DNA from: an uncultured Rikenellaceae bacterium
Lineage (GTDB): Bacteria; Bacteroidota; Bacteroidia; Bacteroidales; Rikenellaceae
DNA: 11,286 nt
Assembly: GCA_947054185.1 (NCBI GenBank)
Contig: CAMRVW010000066.1
Span: forward strand, 1-11,286
Direction: 5' to 3'
How positions within the stretch are numbered: the stretch's first letter is position 1; each line of letters starts with the position of its first letter. A program made the translations under genes and the position numbers. Positions 1 to 8,063 of this stretch are shown piece after piece. The notes under the pieces are model-generated. The model ran no database searches, was not told the DNA's origin, and saw only the letters and a list, made by a program, of their open reading frames with translations.

Positions 1-3000
1 ACACGGTGTACGTGCTGTGCAATCTGAGCGAAATCGTCGACCTGCCGGCCAGCCCGTCCAAGGAGCAGTTGGAGTCGTTAGTCATTCCTCACAGGACTGA
101 TTATAAGCACCTTCCTTTTGCGGGCAAGACCGAGATAGATGTCGTTCCGGGCGAGAATCCGCAAATCAGGGTCAAGCTCAACCGCATCAACTCGGCCATA
201 AGGATAGAGAACCGCACAGCCGACCGCATCGACATCGAGAAGATGACCGTAAGCGGCCTGCCCTCATTGGGATATGTGTTCAGAACTAACGAGGTTCCCG
301 ACAATGTCGTCTATAACGAGACATCGGATGCTGAGATAGACGAAGATGGTAACGCCGTGATTTACAGCTTTGTTGTTCCTCAGTCGCGTATGTCCGATGT
401 CAAGGTGGAGGCTGTTGCGACCTTGAAAGGAGGGTCTGTTGCCGACAACACCGTTATGACGACGGCCCCCCTGACATTTCTGGAGCCGTTGGAGGCAGGT
501 AAAAGAGCCACAGCCTTAGTCGGTTACCTGGAGAGCGGCTCTCTCAAAATAGGCAGCACTGACAACTGGGGCAATGTGGGCAAATGGAAGCTCACCGACG
601 ACGTCACCGTTCAGGTCATCGGCGGCACGTTCAACGACAAGGGCGAGCTCAGGGCTTTCAGCGGAGGCAGCGAGTTCTCGTTTGTGATAGCCTGCGACAA
701 CGGCGTTGCCACGTTAGAGCCGGTCAACACCACGTGGGTGCACGTCGACGGCAACATCATGGTTGTCGACGCCAACACCACCTCTGGCGAGCGCAAATGC
801 CAGGTCGCCGTCAAGATAGACGGCGTGAGCGTCGGGGTGTTCACCATAGTGCAGGGCAAGCAGATAAAAATCATACCGCTTCCGGGCACGACAATCACTG
901 ATGGCGAGGTGCTTATCGTCGGCGGCATCGGTTATACCGACCCCACCCGTGCGTTTACATACGACGCCACCCCCGCCGAGATGGACGAGATAACCATCAA
1001 GTATGAGGGTGCCTCGACAAGCTCTAACGACGGCATCGTCATCAGCACCGACCGCAGCACCAAACGCGTGATCGCCACATTCATGTCCACCATCGACGCG
1101 GCCAAATTTCCCGCCGAGGGCGCCAGAGTGCCCGTCACGTTTGAAGACCCCAGTGGCAACGTGCACGCCCAAGTGACCTTCATACAGCGTCCTGCCAAGA
1201 TAACCTTCTTCCCCGGCCGTCTTAACAATGTCTCTTACATGCCGTCGGAGATAGAGGCGACGGTGTCCACCGAGGGCGACGAGCCATGGCGCTTCCTCGA
1301 CATCACTTACCGGGACGGCGATGACACGGGCTGGCTCACCAAGACGGCGCCCACCTCTGTTGCCAACAGCGGCGACAAGATGGTCTTCACCGTGCCGTTG
1401 AACGGAACCAAGTCGCGCACGGCCTATGTGAGGGTGCACAGCCAGAACACGACCTCCAAGCCGTTGACTATCATGCAGGTGCCCTCTTACGGCGTTAAGA
1501 CCATCATGTGTACGACAGGCTGGGATGCAGAAAACTCGATACTTAACGCATACAGCAGGCAGACCACCTATCGCTTTACCTTCACCACCGATGCCAAGAT
1601 ACCCGACGAATATCGCCCCACGATGTATGTGGAGTGCGACCCCGACCGCGATATCGACGACCCCGACTATGAATATACCGGCATTACGGCCTCGGAAATA
1701 ACTAAAGATCAGGTGATTGGTAATACTTACTATTTCAGTCTCATCGTTCCCGACAGTCAGGACGAAGAGCACGAGATAGACAACAACATAGAGATACGCG
1801 TCAATAACCTGTCCATCGGCGGCTTCATTGTCCGCAGGGCTAAAAAGCCGCTGTTGGGAGACGATATCAAAACCGAGGTCTATGGCGGCGTTCTGTCGCG
1901 TCCCGAGCTTAAGGAGGCGAGTTACAGCGCCTCGACCTGGGACCTCAAGGGCTTCACTTCGAGCAATCCCGAAATATCGGTGACCAAAATCTCGGACAGC
2001 CGGTTCAGCGTGGGTTACCGCCCCACGTTAGAGTATAATACGCCGGCTGTCAGCAGCGTCATCACCATGGAGCTCAATGGCGGCAACACTCTGAAATACA
2101 CGACAGTGCAACGTCCGGTCGGCTTTGTGATAAGCGATGCCGACAAGGCTAAGTTCACCGGTGTGCCCAAGGAGGGCAACCAAAATATAGGCGTTACGGT
2201 CACCACAAATGCGGGCAATGCCACCGTCGCGCCGTGGAACGTCAAGAGTGTCAGCGACAGCTGGCTTACCACCACTCCCGGTGTCGGCGGCCCCCAGACC
2301 AACGCCGGCGGCACTGCCCTGACGCTGAAGGTCGCCTCCAACACCTCGGGCGACCGCACCTCCAACTTCGTGTTGGAGAGCTTGAACACCACCTCGCAGG
2401 CGTTCGTGGTGTCGCAGGCGGGCTCGTTCGAGGCGACCGTCAACCACGCGACATACGGGCAGGGCAATGTCGCTGTGTTCCAGAACAATACGCTTAAGGC
2501 TTACAGCGCCGCTTATGATTATACGGTCACCATGACCATCTCTAATCCCATTGCGTCTAACCGTCTGACTGTCAGCAAGGGCACTGCCGACAACGGGTCG
2601 ACCGTCAGCGTTGCCTCCAATCCGAGCGGCACAGCTCTTACCACCACCCATACATTCGTGGTTCGTGTGCCTGCCACGGGTAACGGCGTGACCACTGAGC
2701 CCGTCACCAACTTCAACATCATGCTCGACGGCAAGACAGCGATAGGCTCGTTCAAGGTTCAGCAGGCCAAGAAGCCGACCATATCGGTGAGCCAGAGCAG
2801 GGTTATCGGAGGTTCCGGTGCTATAAGCGGTTCATATACAGCCTCTTCGTGGGATATCAAGGGCAGCGGGTTCATCACCTCGAGCAACGCCAACCTGCCT
2901 GTCAGCAGCCCTGGTTCGGGGGCGTTCAAAGTGGGCATGGCCTCGTATATGGATCAGAACTTCACCAAGCAGAGTGCCACCGTCGCCCTTGTGGGAGCCG

Positions 3001-4811
3001 ACAATGCCAGTCGCGCAACATGCTCTATATCACAGGAGAAGGTGACCTTTGCCTTCAACCCCACGAGCCACGCATTTGAATACAAGACGGGCCTCAGCCA
3101 AAATGTCACCGTCACCACCAACGCGGGCAACGGCTGGTCTGTGGCTTCCAACGGCGCCTCGGCGTGGACAAGCGTGGCCAACAACAACGGCACCATGACC
3201 GTGAGAACGACGGCGACCAACGGTACCACCGACCGCAGCGGCAATATAGTGCTGACGTTGAACAATTGCACCTCGCAGGCGTTCACCATATCGCAAGCCA
3301 AGGCTTACAGCATAACCGGCGTCTCGGTCATAGACGGTCCGAGCGGTATTGTTTACGATTCGAACGCCCGCCGTCTGGATGCCTATTCTTACGCCCACAC
3401 CTATAAGGTGCGCGTGACCTTGAATCGCGCCATTGCCGGGACGGGCGTCAGGATGGATCGTGTTGCGGCAAACTCGACGGGTTCGTTGTCGGCGACCAAC
3501 ACCACGACGGCATCGTCGACCACGCACGACTTCACCATTTACGTGCCGGCCTCGACATCGGCCGCCGAGTTGTCGACGCAGTTCCAGGTCAAGGTCGACG
3601 GTGTTGACATGACAACCTTCACGGTTCGCCAGGCCAAGAAGACGTCGCTGTCGGTATCGGGCAAGACATCGTCATTCTCGGTTTACGGTGTCTCGGGTGC
3701 CCTGAGCGGTGCATTCACGGCATCGACGTGGGACATACCCGCCTCGGGTTACGTCACCTCAAGCAACACCAGCCAGATGGGTGTCAGCAACTTAAACCTC
3801 ACGGGCAGCTTCAATGTGGCGATGTACAATTCGAGCATGGACCAGTCGTTTGCCGACCGCGCCGCCACCATCACGCTCAAGGGTCGCGACGGCGGCACCC
3901 GCCAGAGCCTGACGGTCACCCAGAAGAAGATCACCTTCAAGTTCAATCCCGCCAGCGGAGGCATCACCCTCGAGAAAGATGCCAACGCAACAGGTGCGAC
4001 GACGGTGTCGTCAGACGATGTCACCATAGGCTCGGGCCTTAGCGCCACCTCTAACAACACCGACTGGTTGAGCGTGTGGGTTTCGGGCAGCAGCGTCAAC
4101 GTCAAGGCGACGACCGCCAACACCGCAGACGAACGCTCGGGCTCGTTCTATGTCACATACAACGGCTGCCGATCGAATAATTTCACGGTGAAGCAGAAGG
4201 AAGGCTCTAATGCCGATGAAATGGTTATAGGAAATGTGGCTTGGACCAAATACAACCTCAAGCACCCTGCACAGGCGCCGGGCGGTGCGACATTCGCAAA
4301 GAAACTGCCCTCTGAGTGCGAATTGGGAACACGCGAAGAGTCGCACGGCGGCTTCTATCAGTGGGGTATTAACAGATCGTGGTGGACAACAACGGATGCT
4401 GCAATGGGTCAGGTGCCTAACGGTATGTGGAATAACGACAACTCTTCATCTCCCTCAAACTGGAGTTCCGGCCCATGTCCAACAGATTATCGTCTGCCGA
4501 CAGAGGCCGAGTTCCAGACCCTTATCAACAGTTGCTCCGTTTCCAGAGGAGGAAGCGAGTGGAACTATTACGACTATGGTTATATACGTCTCTCCAATGG
4601 CTCCGACTTTATAGAGTTTCCTGCCGTGGGTAATCGTGATGGAGAAGGAAATTTGTCTAATAAAGGGAGTAACGGAAACTATTGGTCGTCGACCAAGCAT
4701 GCGACTTATAATAAAGCGTACAACATGAGATTCAATCGTTCTTATCTGGGTGGAGAGTATTCGAATAAATATCTTGGTTACAATGTGCGTTGTGTCAGAT
4801 CGATAAATTAA
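1..4811 (+). CDS. Large pilus-tip-like adhesin, FimA/Mfa-like + BACON-like repeats + C-terminal FISUMP domain (5' partial)
   Basis: The frame is open to the left edge (first full codon at 3), so the true start and signal peptide lie upstream; 1601 residues are seen from the GTG at 6. Residues ~1-165 resemble Bacteroidales fimbrial subunits (FimA/Mfa/DUF4906-like): YVLCNL, then the strand LNRINSAIRIENRT. Residues ~165-495 are further beta domains ending in motifs such as FTIVQGK and VTFIQRP. Residues ~496-1400 hold three copies of a three-domain set whose last member is BACON-like (VTTNAGN ... SQAFTISQAK). Residues ~1403-1601 are a FISUMP domain: VIGNVAWTKYNL, FYQWG, CPTDYRLPTEAEF, EFPAVG, NYWSS, AYNM, VRCVR. 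Such proteins are exported and sit on the cell surface or pilus tip, where the lectin-like end would bind a ligand. Pilus tip placement is inferred. The FISUMP part is visibly richer in A+T than the rest, suggesting modular acquisition. No RNA polymerase or reverse transcriptase neighbour is visible. Confidence 0.85.
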   Translation, partial: TVYVLCNLSEIVDLPASPSKEQLESLVIPHRTDYKHLPFAGKTEIDVVPGENPQIRVKLNRINSAIRIENRTADRIDIEKMTVSGLPSLGYVFRTNEVPDNVVYNETSDAEIDEDGNAVIYSFVVPQSRMSDVKVEAVATLKGGSVADNTVMTTAPLTFLEPLEAGKRATALVGYLESGSLKIGSTDNWGNVGKWKLTDDVTVQVIGGTFNDKGELRAFSGGSEFSFVIACDNGVATLEPVNTTWVHVDGNIMVVDANTTSGERKCQVAVKIDGVSVGVFTIVQGKQIKIIPLPGTTITDGEVLIVGGIGYTDPTRAFTYDATPAEMDEITIKYEGASTSSNDGIVISTDRSTKRVIATFMSTIDAAKFPAEGARVPVTFEDPSGNVHAQVTFIQRPAKITFFPGRLNNVSYMPSEIEATVSTEGDEPWRFLDITYRDGDDTGWLTKTAPTSVANSGDKMVFTVPLNGTKSRTAYVRVHSQNTTSKPLTIMQVPSYGVKTIMCTTGWDAENSILNAYSRQTTYRFTFTTDAKIPDEYRPTMYVECDPDRDIDDPDYEYTGITASEITKDQVIGNTYYFSLIVPDSQDEEHEIDNNIEIRVNNLSIGGFIVRRAKKPLLGDDIKTEVYGGVLSRPELKEASYSASTWDLKGFTSSNPEISVTKISDSRFSVGYRPTLEYNTPAVSSVITMELNGGNTLKYTTVQRPVGFVISDADKAKFTGVPKEGNQNIGVTVTTNAGNATVAPWNVKSVSDSWLTTTPGVGGPQTNAGGTALTLKVASNTSGDRTSNFVLESLNTTSQAFVVSQAGSFEATVNHATYGQGNVAVFQNNTLKAYSAAYDYTVTMTISNPIASNRLTVSKGTADNGSTVSVASNPSGTALTTTHTFVVRVPATGNGVTTEPVTNFNIMLDGKTAIGSFKVQQAKKPTISVSQSRVIGGSGAISGSYTASSWDIKGSGFITSSNANLPVSSPGSGAFKVGMASYMDQNFTKQSATVALVGADNASRATCSISQEKVTFAFNPTSHAFEYKTGLSQNVTVTTNAGNGWSVASNGASAWTSVANNNGTMTVRTTATNGTTDRSGNIVLTLNNCTSQAFTISQAKAYSITGVSVIDGPSGIVYDSNARRLDAYSYAHTYKVRVTLNRAIAGTGVRMDRVAANSTGSLSATNTTTASSTTHDFTIYVPASTSAAELSTQFQVKVDGVDMTTFTVRQAKKTSLSVSGKTSSFSVYGVSGALSGAFTASTWDIPASGYVTSSNTSQMGVSNLNLTGSFNVAMYNSSMDQSFADRAATITLKGRDGGTRQSLTVTQKKITFKFNPASGGITLEKDANATGATTVSSDDVTIGSGLSATSNNTDWLSVWVSGSSVNVKATTANTADERSGSFYVTYNGCRSNNFTVKQKEGSNADEMVIGNVAWTKYNLKHPAQAPGGATFAKKLPSECELGTREESHGGFYQWGINRSWWTTTDAAMGQVPNGMWNNDNSSSPSNWSSGPCPTDYRLPTEAEFQTLINSCSVSRGGSEWNYYDYGYIRLSNGSDFIEFPAVGNRDGEGNLSNKGSNGNYWSSTKHATYNKAYNMRFNRSYLGGEYSNKYLGYNVRCVRSIN
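1491..4205 (+). repeat. Three tandem copies of a three-domain set inside the adhesin
   Basis: Set 1 is ~1491-2430, set 2 ~2431-3302 and set 3 ~3303-4205 (roughly 870-940 bases each). Each set has (i) an Ig-like domain with LNAYS / LKAYSA / LDAYSYA near its start and ending IGGFIVRRAKKP, IGSFKVQQAKKP or MTTFTVRQAKKT; (ii) a domain with YSASTWDLKG, YTASSWDIKG or FTASTWDIPA and a following SSN; (iii) a BACON-like domain. Copies have mostly diverged at DNA level, but a 16-base stretch CACCTCGCAGGCGTTC is identical at 2390-2405 and 3269-3284. The array probably acts as a stalk that carries the C-terminal domain away from the cell. Confidence 0.75.
4211..4811 (+). other. FISUMP (C-type-lectin-like) C-terminal domain with a candidate variable tail
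   Basis: This encodes adhesin residues ~1403-1601. The last ~55 codons (about 4645-4808) alternate fixed aromatic or framework residues (NYWSS, AY.M.F, VRCVR) with exposed-type residues often encoded by NNY codons (cat, act, tat, aat, cgt, tct). This layout is known from DGR variable regions in C-type-lectin-fold proteins. The codon aga at one variable position does not fit simple adenine mutation of an AAY codon, so DGR diversification is only a possibility. Confidence 0.6.
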
Positions 4812-4871
4812 CTTTTAGCATCTGCGATTTGGCGGAATAATATTGAGATTCTGATAAAAAGACAATGTTTC

Positions 4872-4941
4872 AAGGCAGGTCGTTCCCACGAATGAGTCCG
4901 AGTGATTGTAATAGGGGATACATAGCAGTGCGGCCTGCCTT
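4872..4941 (+). other. Long-range hairpin in the 3' region of the adhesin gene
   Basis: AAGGCAGGTCG (4872-4882) pairs with CGGCCTGCCTT (4931-4941): 11 pairs including one G-U. They enclose 48 bases that show only weak pairing of their own (TCCC with GGGA). The closing arm is followed by only a short T run and an AT-rich stretch, so it is a poor terminator. It may be a structured 3' UTR element. No known riboswitch or ncRNA family was recognised. Confidence 0.4.
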
Positions 4942-5017
4942 TAATTATAAACCTGATAAGTTCATATATAATAATCGCCAGTTATTTAATATTTTATCTA
5001 ATATTTTCAGAGGCAGC

Positions 5018-5048
5018 GGCGAGATTCGTTTTTCATGCCCGAATCGCC
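5018..5048. other. Bulged hairpin
   Basis: GGCGAGATTCG (5018-5028) pairs with CGAATCGCC (5040-5048), giving 9 pairs with a two-base bulge and an 11-base loop. There is no T tract after either arm. It lies in an AT-rich stretch (4940-5120) where no convincing gene or TAnnTTTG promoter was found. Confidence 0.35.
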
Positions 5049-5131
5049 TGTAATTGTGTCTGTTATTCAAGTCATGTATAATGACACATGCGCCTCTTAT
5101 CTAATATTCCGATATTTAGTTGATTGCCCTT

Positions 5132-5171
5132 AAGGATGTTGTGCCTGTTTTCAGGTGCGGCATCCTTTTTT
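5132..5171 (+). terminator. Intrinsic terminator downstream of the adhesin
   Basis: A 16-pair stem (5132-5147 with 5152-5167, four of the pairs G-U) has a TTTT loop and is followed by T through 5171. It is the first strong terminator after the adhesin stop at 4811, so the transcript would carry a 3' UTR of about 360 bases. It also separates the adhesin from the repeat array. Confidence 0.75.
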
Positions 5172-5561
5172 ATGTATATTGCGTCTGTTGGGGGAGCGTA
5201 TTTATTGGTGCCCGGCTTAGTCGGTGGTGGGCGAGGAAGATGTGTGGCTTGCTCGAGGCCGTATCGGGGAGAAGGTCGAAGGCCAGTGAGGCTCGGGCGT
5301 GGTGAGAGAGAGACGGGTTGGGTTGCCTGGAGAACGTGCTTTTTGCCTGAGGGAGAGCGTCACGGAGCCTGCGGAGGGCAGGGCGGGAAATAGATTCGCG
5401 GCTATTTCGTGCTTAAGTCACCGACCTATATATTGCTGAGCGGTGTTGCGGCCCTCCGTTTGGGGAGGCTGCGGGCCGCTCGGGACTCGTTACCTCGTCC
5501 CGTTACAAGGAAAAGTGTGCGGTTTCGTTACACTCAGACCGCGCCTGCCGGAGCGAAAGTG

Positions 5562-5580
5562 GGCCGACCTGCGGTCGGCC
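5562..5580. other. Perfect GC hairpin in the first repeat unit
   Basis: GGCCGACC (5562-5569) and GGTCGGCC (5573-5580) form a perfect 8-bp stem with a TGC loop. No T tract follows. Other units lack this exact hairpin but contain CCTGC..GCAGG hairpins at 5369-5382 and 6319-6332. Confidence 0.5.
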
Positions 5581-5981
5581 GCATCGGCGTGGAGGTCGAT
5601 GGTGTGGTGAATTCGCGCGTGGTGGGCGAAAGGGACGGGCGACACCTTGGATTGGTCGGTACGTGCCTTTAGCCTGACGGAGCTTCGGGCCGAGCCTGCG
5701 GTGGCAAGGCGGGATAGAGAGGTGCTTCACTGCAGTGCCTTAGTCACTGTCTATAATTACTTGGCGGGGTTACGGGCCTCCGCGGGGGGAGGGTCGGCCC
5801 GTTGCGGTCTCGTGCCTCGGCCGTGTTGCCGAAACAAAGCCTGTCGGGACTAAAGTGGCGATTTCGTTACATTCACTTCATGATGTTGAGGGCGTGAAGA
5901 GGCTTGGGTGTGGTGTGTGACAAAGATGGGCGCACCTCGGATTGGCCGGGACGTACCTTTAGCCTATCGGAGCCATGCGGT

Positions 5982-6203
5982 GCAAAAACCAATAACTCTA
6001 ATTCAGTTGAGTTTCCCGCTGTCGGTTGGCGCGATTACGATTCGTATGGTACGTTGCGCGGTGCGGGTACATATGGAGGCTATTGGTCATCAGTTGCTAA
6101 TGGTTCTAACAACGCGTACGGCATGTACTTCCTTAGCAGCAGTTTGGGTGTAAGTAACGGCTTCAATAAGCAGGACAGCCGAAGTGTGCGTTGTGTCCGC
6201 TAA
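5982..6203 (+). pseudogene. Orphan FISUMP C-terminal cassette (silent copy or gene remnant)
   Basis: The frame encodes AKTNNSNSVEFPAVGWRD, then a GGYWSS motif, AYGMYF and VRCVR, stopping at TAA 6201-6203. This matches the last ~73 residues of FISUMP domains and parallels the adhesin's own end (EFPAVG, NYWSS, AY.M.F, VRCVR). The upstream two thirds of the domain, the start and a signal peptide are missing. The frame stays open back to a TTG at 5904, but that part is repeat-array sequence. No promoter or start site is convincing. The 13 bases TGTGCGTTGTGTC are identical in both tails (4784-4796 and 6185-6197), while the middle is diverged. It could be a donor cassette, a diverged duplicate end, or debris of a lost paralogue. 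The absence of frameshifts across 73 codons argues for recent origin or selection. Confidence 0.7.
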
Positions 6204-6769
6204 ATATTAATACTTTGGTTCTTTGATTTCTTTGGGTGTTACGGACACCTTTCTGATAGCCTGCCGGGGCGGTTTGCGTGAGATGACGTGCTTTTGCCTG
6301 ACGGAGAGCGGGATGGAGCCTGCGGAGGGCAGGGCTGGGATGTAATGGGCGGCGGGGGCAGGATTAATTCACTGATCTATATATTACTGTGCTGGTTGCG
6401 GCCCTCCGTTGGGGAATTTCCTGCCCACCGCGAGATGCGGGCCACTCGGGCTTTCGTGCCTCAGCCCGTTTACAAGGAACAGACTTACGGCATACTTCGT
6501 AATGCCGAGAATAAGGGAGAGTGTGCGATCTCGTTCCTCAGACCGCGTCTGTCGGGGCTGCCTCATGGGGGTGCGTTTGGAGGCATGGCCGTGACAAAGG
6601 GTACGGATGCCTTTTTGATAGCCTGCCGGACATAAGGAATGCGTGTGCTTTTCGTTCCTCAGACCGTCCTGCCGGGTCGTGTGGCCGGTCAAGCCGGGAC
6701 AGAAAGTGTGGCGCCAACATCATGCCCGAGACAATGAAACGTCAGACAAAACGGGTTGCAGCCGAACGC

Positions 6770-6803
6770 AAAAAAAAAGAGGGACAGGAAAACCCTGTCC
6801 CTC
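6770..6803 (-). terminator. Intrinsic terminator of the transglutaminase-like gene
   Basis: Read on the - strand, GAGGGACAGG (6803-6794) pairs perfectly with CCTGTCCCTC (6788-6779) around a 5-base loop, followed by an uninterrupted run of nine T. It lies 20 bases past the stop codon at 6824. Confidence 0.92.
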
Positions 6804-6823
6804 AAAAATCGTCAGATGCGCTG

Positions 6824-8014
6824 TTATTCCGCGAATATAGTTACGTCGGTGGCGCCGTTTACGGTTATGCGTTTTCTCTGCACCTTGCCCTTTTTGTTGG
6901 TGTATTCGACATCGAAAATGCCGTTTACGGGGGCGTAAAGTACCAGATAGTCGTTCATGTCTTTGGTCGGGCCGGCGGTGGTACCTGTTGCCACGACGTC
7001 GTTGTTGAGGTTTATAAGCTTGACTTTACCTGCCACACGGTCTGCGCTGCTCTGCGAGCCTTTGCTCTTCTTGAACATGCGTATGGCAACGGGCGATCCT
7101 TTGCCCTCTTCGGCCTGCTGGCTCTTGTAAAGGGCAATGTAACGGTCGGTCACGTCAATGCCGTAAACGGTGGTGTCGTGACGGTTCCACACCAAAGGAT
7201 AGTTCATGCCTGTGGGGGCGTAAGATGTGGCGTAAATCCATGTCGATTTGTCGTTTTTGTCGGCTTTGCCGGCGCGGGGCATGAACCATGCGTAATTGAG
7301 CTTTTCGGGCGAGTATTCGGTCACATACCATTTGCCGTCTATCCACACTTCGACCCAGTTGTGGTTACCCTCGCGAGATACCCACATGGGGGTGCCTGCA
7401 AAACGTGCGGGTATGCCCACTGCGCGAAAGGCGTCGACCAGGAGTATGGACAAGCCGGTGCAAGAGGCCATGTTTATCTCCATAGATTCGCGGGGCGACT
7501 GGTTGGGCTTTTTGCGTTTTACGTTATACACCACGTCGACAGCCTTCTGTATGCTCTTGTTGATGGTGTCTATGGCCGATGTCATGTCGGCAGAAGCGGC
7601 TGCCATGGGGCCGAATATCTCCATGAACATGGGGCGCCAGCTATCGCGCGTCTCGTCCACGCACACATAGGGAAGCACCTCGTTATAGAATATCTCGGTG
7701 GGCAGATCCTTTACCCACGGATATGTCTCGTATGCTTTATAGGCATACTCTATGTTCTCTTTTATAAGAGATGTCGAGAGGGTGTCGATGTCGTGTTTGG
7801 GCATGTAAGCATAGAGATAGGCCATGCCCTCGCGATATTCGGGCTTGATCTCTTTCAATACCCGGGTCAGAGCCTCGGCCCGTTCGGGTGAGGCGGTGGC
7901 GATGTTGGCCTTGGCTTTGGCTGCGATGTCGGGATCGACATTCTTGTAAGGGTCGTTGCATGAGACCGCCAACAATGCGGATGCCGCCACAGCGATAAGG
8001 GTTGTGAACTTCAT
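6824..8014 (-). CDS. Lipoprotein with transglutaminase-like domain
   Basis: 396 residues. The start MKFTTLIAVAASALLAVSC is a classic lipoprotein signal (lipobox LAVS-C19), so the protein should be membrane-anchored and face the periplasm or cell surface. A helical region (~30-170) leads into a transglutaminase-like core: SCTGLSILLVDAFRAVGIPARF with Cys185, then GNHNWVEVWIDGKW with His218. Where related Bacteroidetes proteins, as I recall them, have E-P-D-P for the third catalytic residue, this one reads EYSPEKLN (233-240), so the usual Asp seems to be Ser235. A C-terminal beta domain (~305-396) follows. Members of this superfamily act as peptidases or transamidases on peptides; the substrate here is unknown. 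It is transcribed alone, from a promoter at 8064-8094 to the terminator at 6770-6803. No Shine-Dalgarno site precedes the ATG, as is usual in Bacteroidetes. Confidence 0.88.
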   Translation of the reverse strand: MKFTTLIAVAASALLAVSCNDPYKNVDPDIAAKAKANIATASPERAEALTRVLKEIKPEYREGMAYLYAYMPKHDIDTLSTSLIKENIEYAYKAYETYPWVKDLPTEIFYNEVLPYVCVDETRDSWRPMFMEIFGPMAAASADMTSAIDTINKSIQKAVDVVYNVKRKKPNQSPRESMEINMASCTGLSILLVDAFRAVGIPARFAGTPMWVSREGNHNWVEVWIDGKWYVTEYSPEKLNYAWFMPRAGKADKNDKSTWIYATSYAPTGMNYPLVWNRHDTTVYGIDVTDRYIALYKSQQAEEGKGSPVAIRMFKKSKGSQSSADRVAGKVKLINLNNDVVATGTTAGPTKDMNDYLVLYAPVNGIFDVEYTNKKGKVQRKRITVNGATDVTIFAE

Positions 8015-8063
8015 AAAGTTAAGATTTATTGTTAAAATAATGTTTTTAAAAGCTGTTACCCCG

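Larger units (their letters stand above)
5285..6690. repeat. Degenerate non-coding repeat array (about 300-360 bp period)
   Basis: Several short blocks recur in the same order. Block 1, near ACGTGCCTTTAGCCTGACGG, is at 5334-5355, 5661-5682, 5951-5972 and 6286-6306, each followed by GAGCCTGCGG or a close variant (5365-5374, 5692-5701, 5970-5980, 6316-6325). Block 2, TCAC..CTATA.ATT..TG then TTGCGGCCCTCCGTT, is at 5418-5460 and 6369-6410, with a weaker copy at 5744-5782. Block 3, TCGTT..CTCAGACCG then CTGCCGG, is at 5523-5551, 6531-6555 and 6651-6675, with a stub at 5861-5876. A further block, CCTTTxTGATAGCCTGCCGG, is at 6248-6267 and 6610-6629. Reading frames here are short, shift between units and resemble no known protein. 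The + strand is markedly G-rich. No terminal inverted repeats or transposase were seen. Confidence 0.65.

Noticed and set aside
714..1772. 352-codon - strand frame inside the adhesin
   Set aside because: Antisense shadow caused by GC-rich codon usage; no start context or family resemblance.
4865..5053. 62-codon frame after the adhesin
   Set aside because: It crosses two hairpins, has AT-driven composition, no promoter and no recognisable motif.
5080..5092. TATAAT-like sequence (TGTATAATG) as promoter for the array
   Set aside because: Bacteroidetes use TAnnTTTG, no matching -33 element was found, and the terminator at 5132 follows directly.
5124..5393. Frame starting inside the terminator with a hydrophobic start
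   Set aside because: It begins within the 5132-5171 terminator stem and continues into repeat-array DNA; the hydrophobic stretch comes from the T tract and G-rich sequence.
5970..5990. Resemblance to group II intron domain V (GAGCC.TGCGG..AAAA)
   Set aside because: The second half of the domain V hairpin is missing and no intron-encoded protein is present.
6416..6440. EFPA-like codons in the last full repeat unit, hinting at a second FISUMP relic
   Set aside because: Only four residues match and none of the later motifs follow; chance is likely.
5285..6690. CRISPR array or retron
   Set aside because: The units are long, degenerate and irregular, with no short identical repeats, no cas genes and no reverse transcriptase.
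6521..7891. 456-codon + strand frame
   Set aside because: It is antisense to the well-supported lipoprotein gene and spans that gene's terminator; its His/Val/Gly-rich product is a typical mirror artefact.
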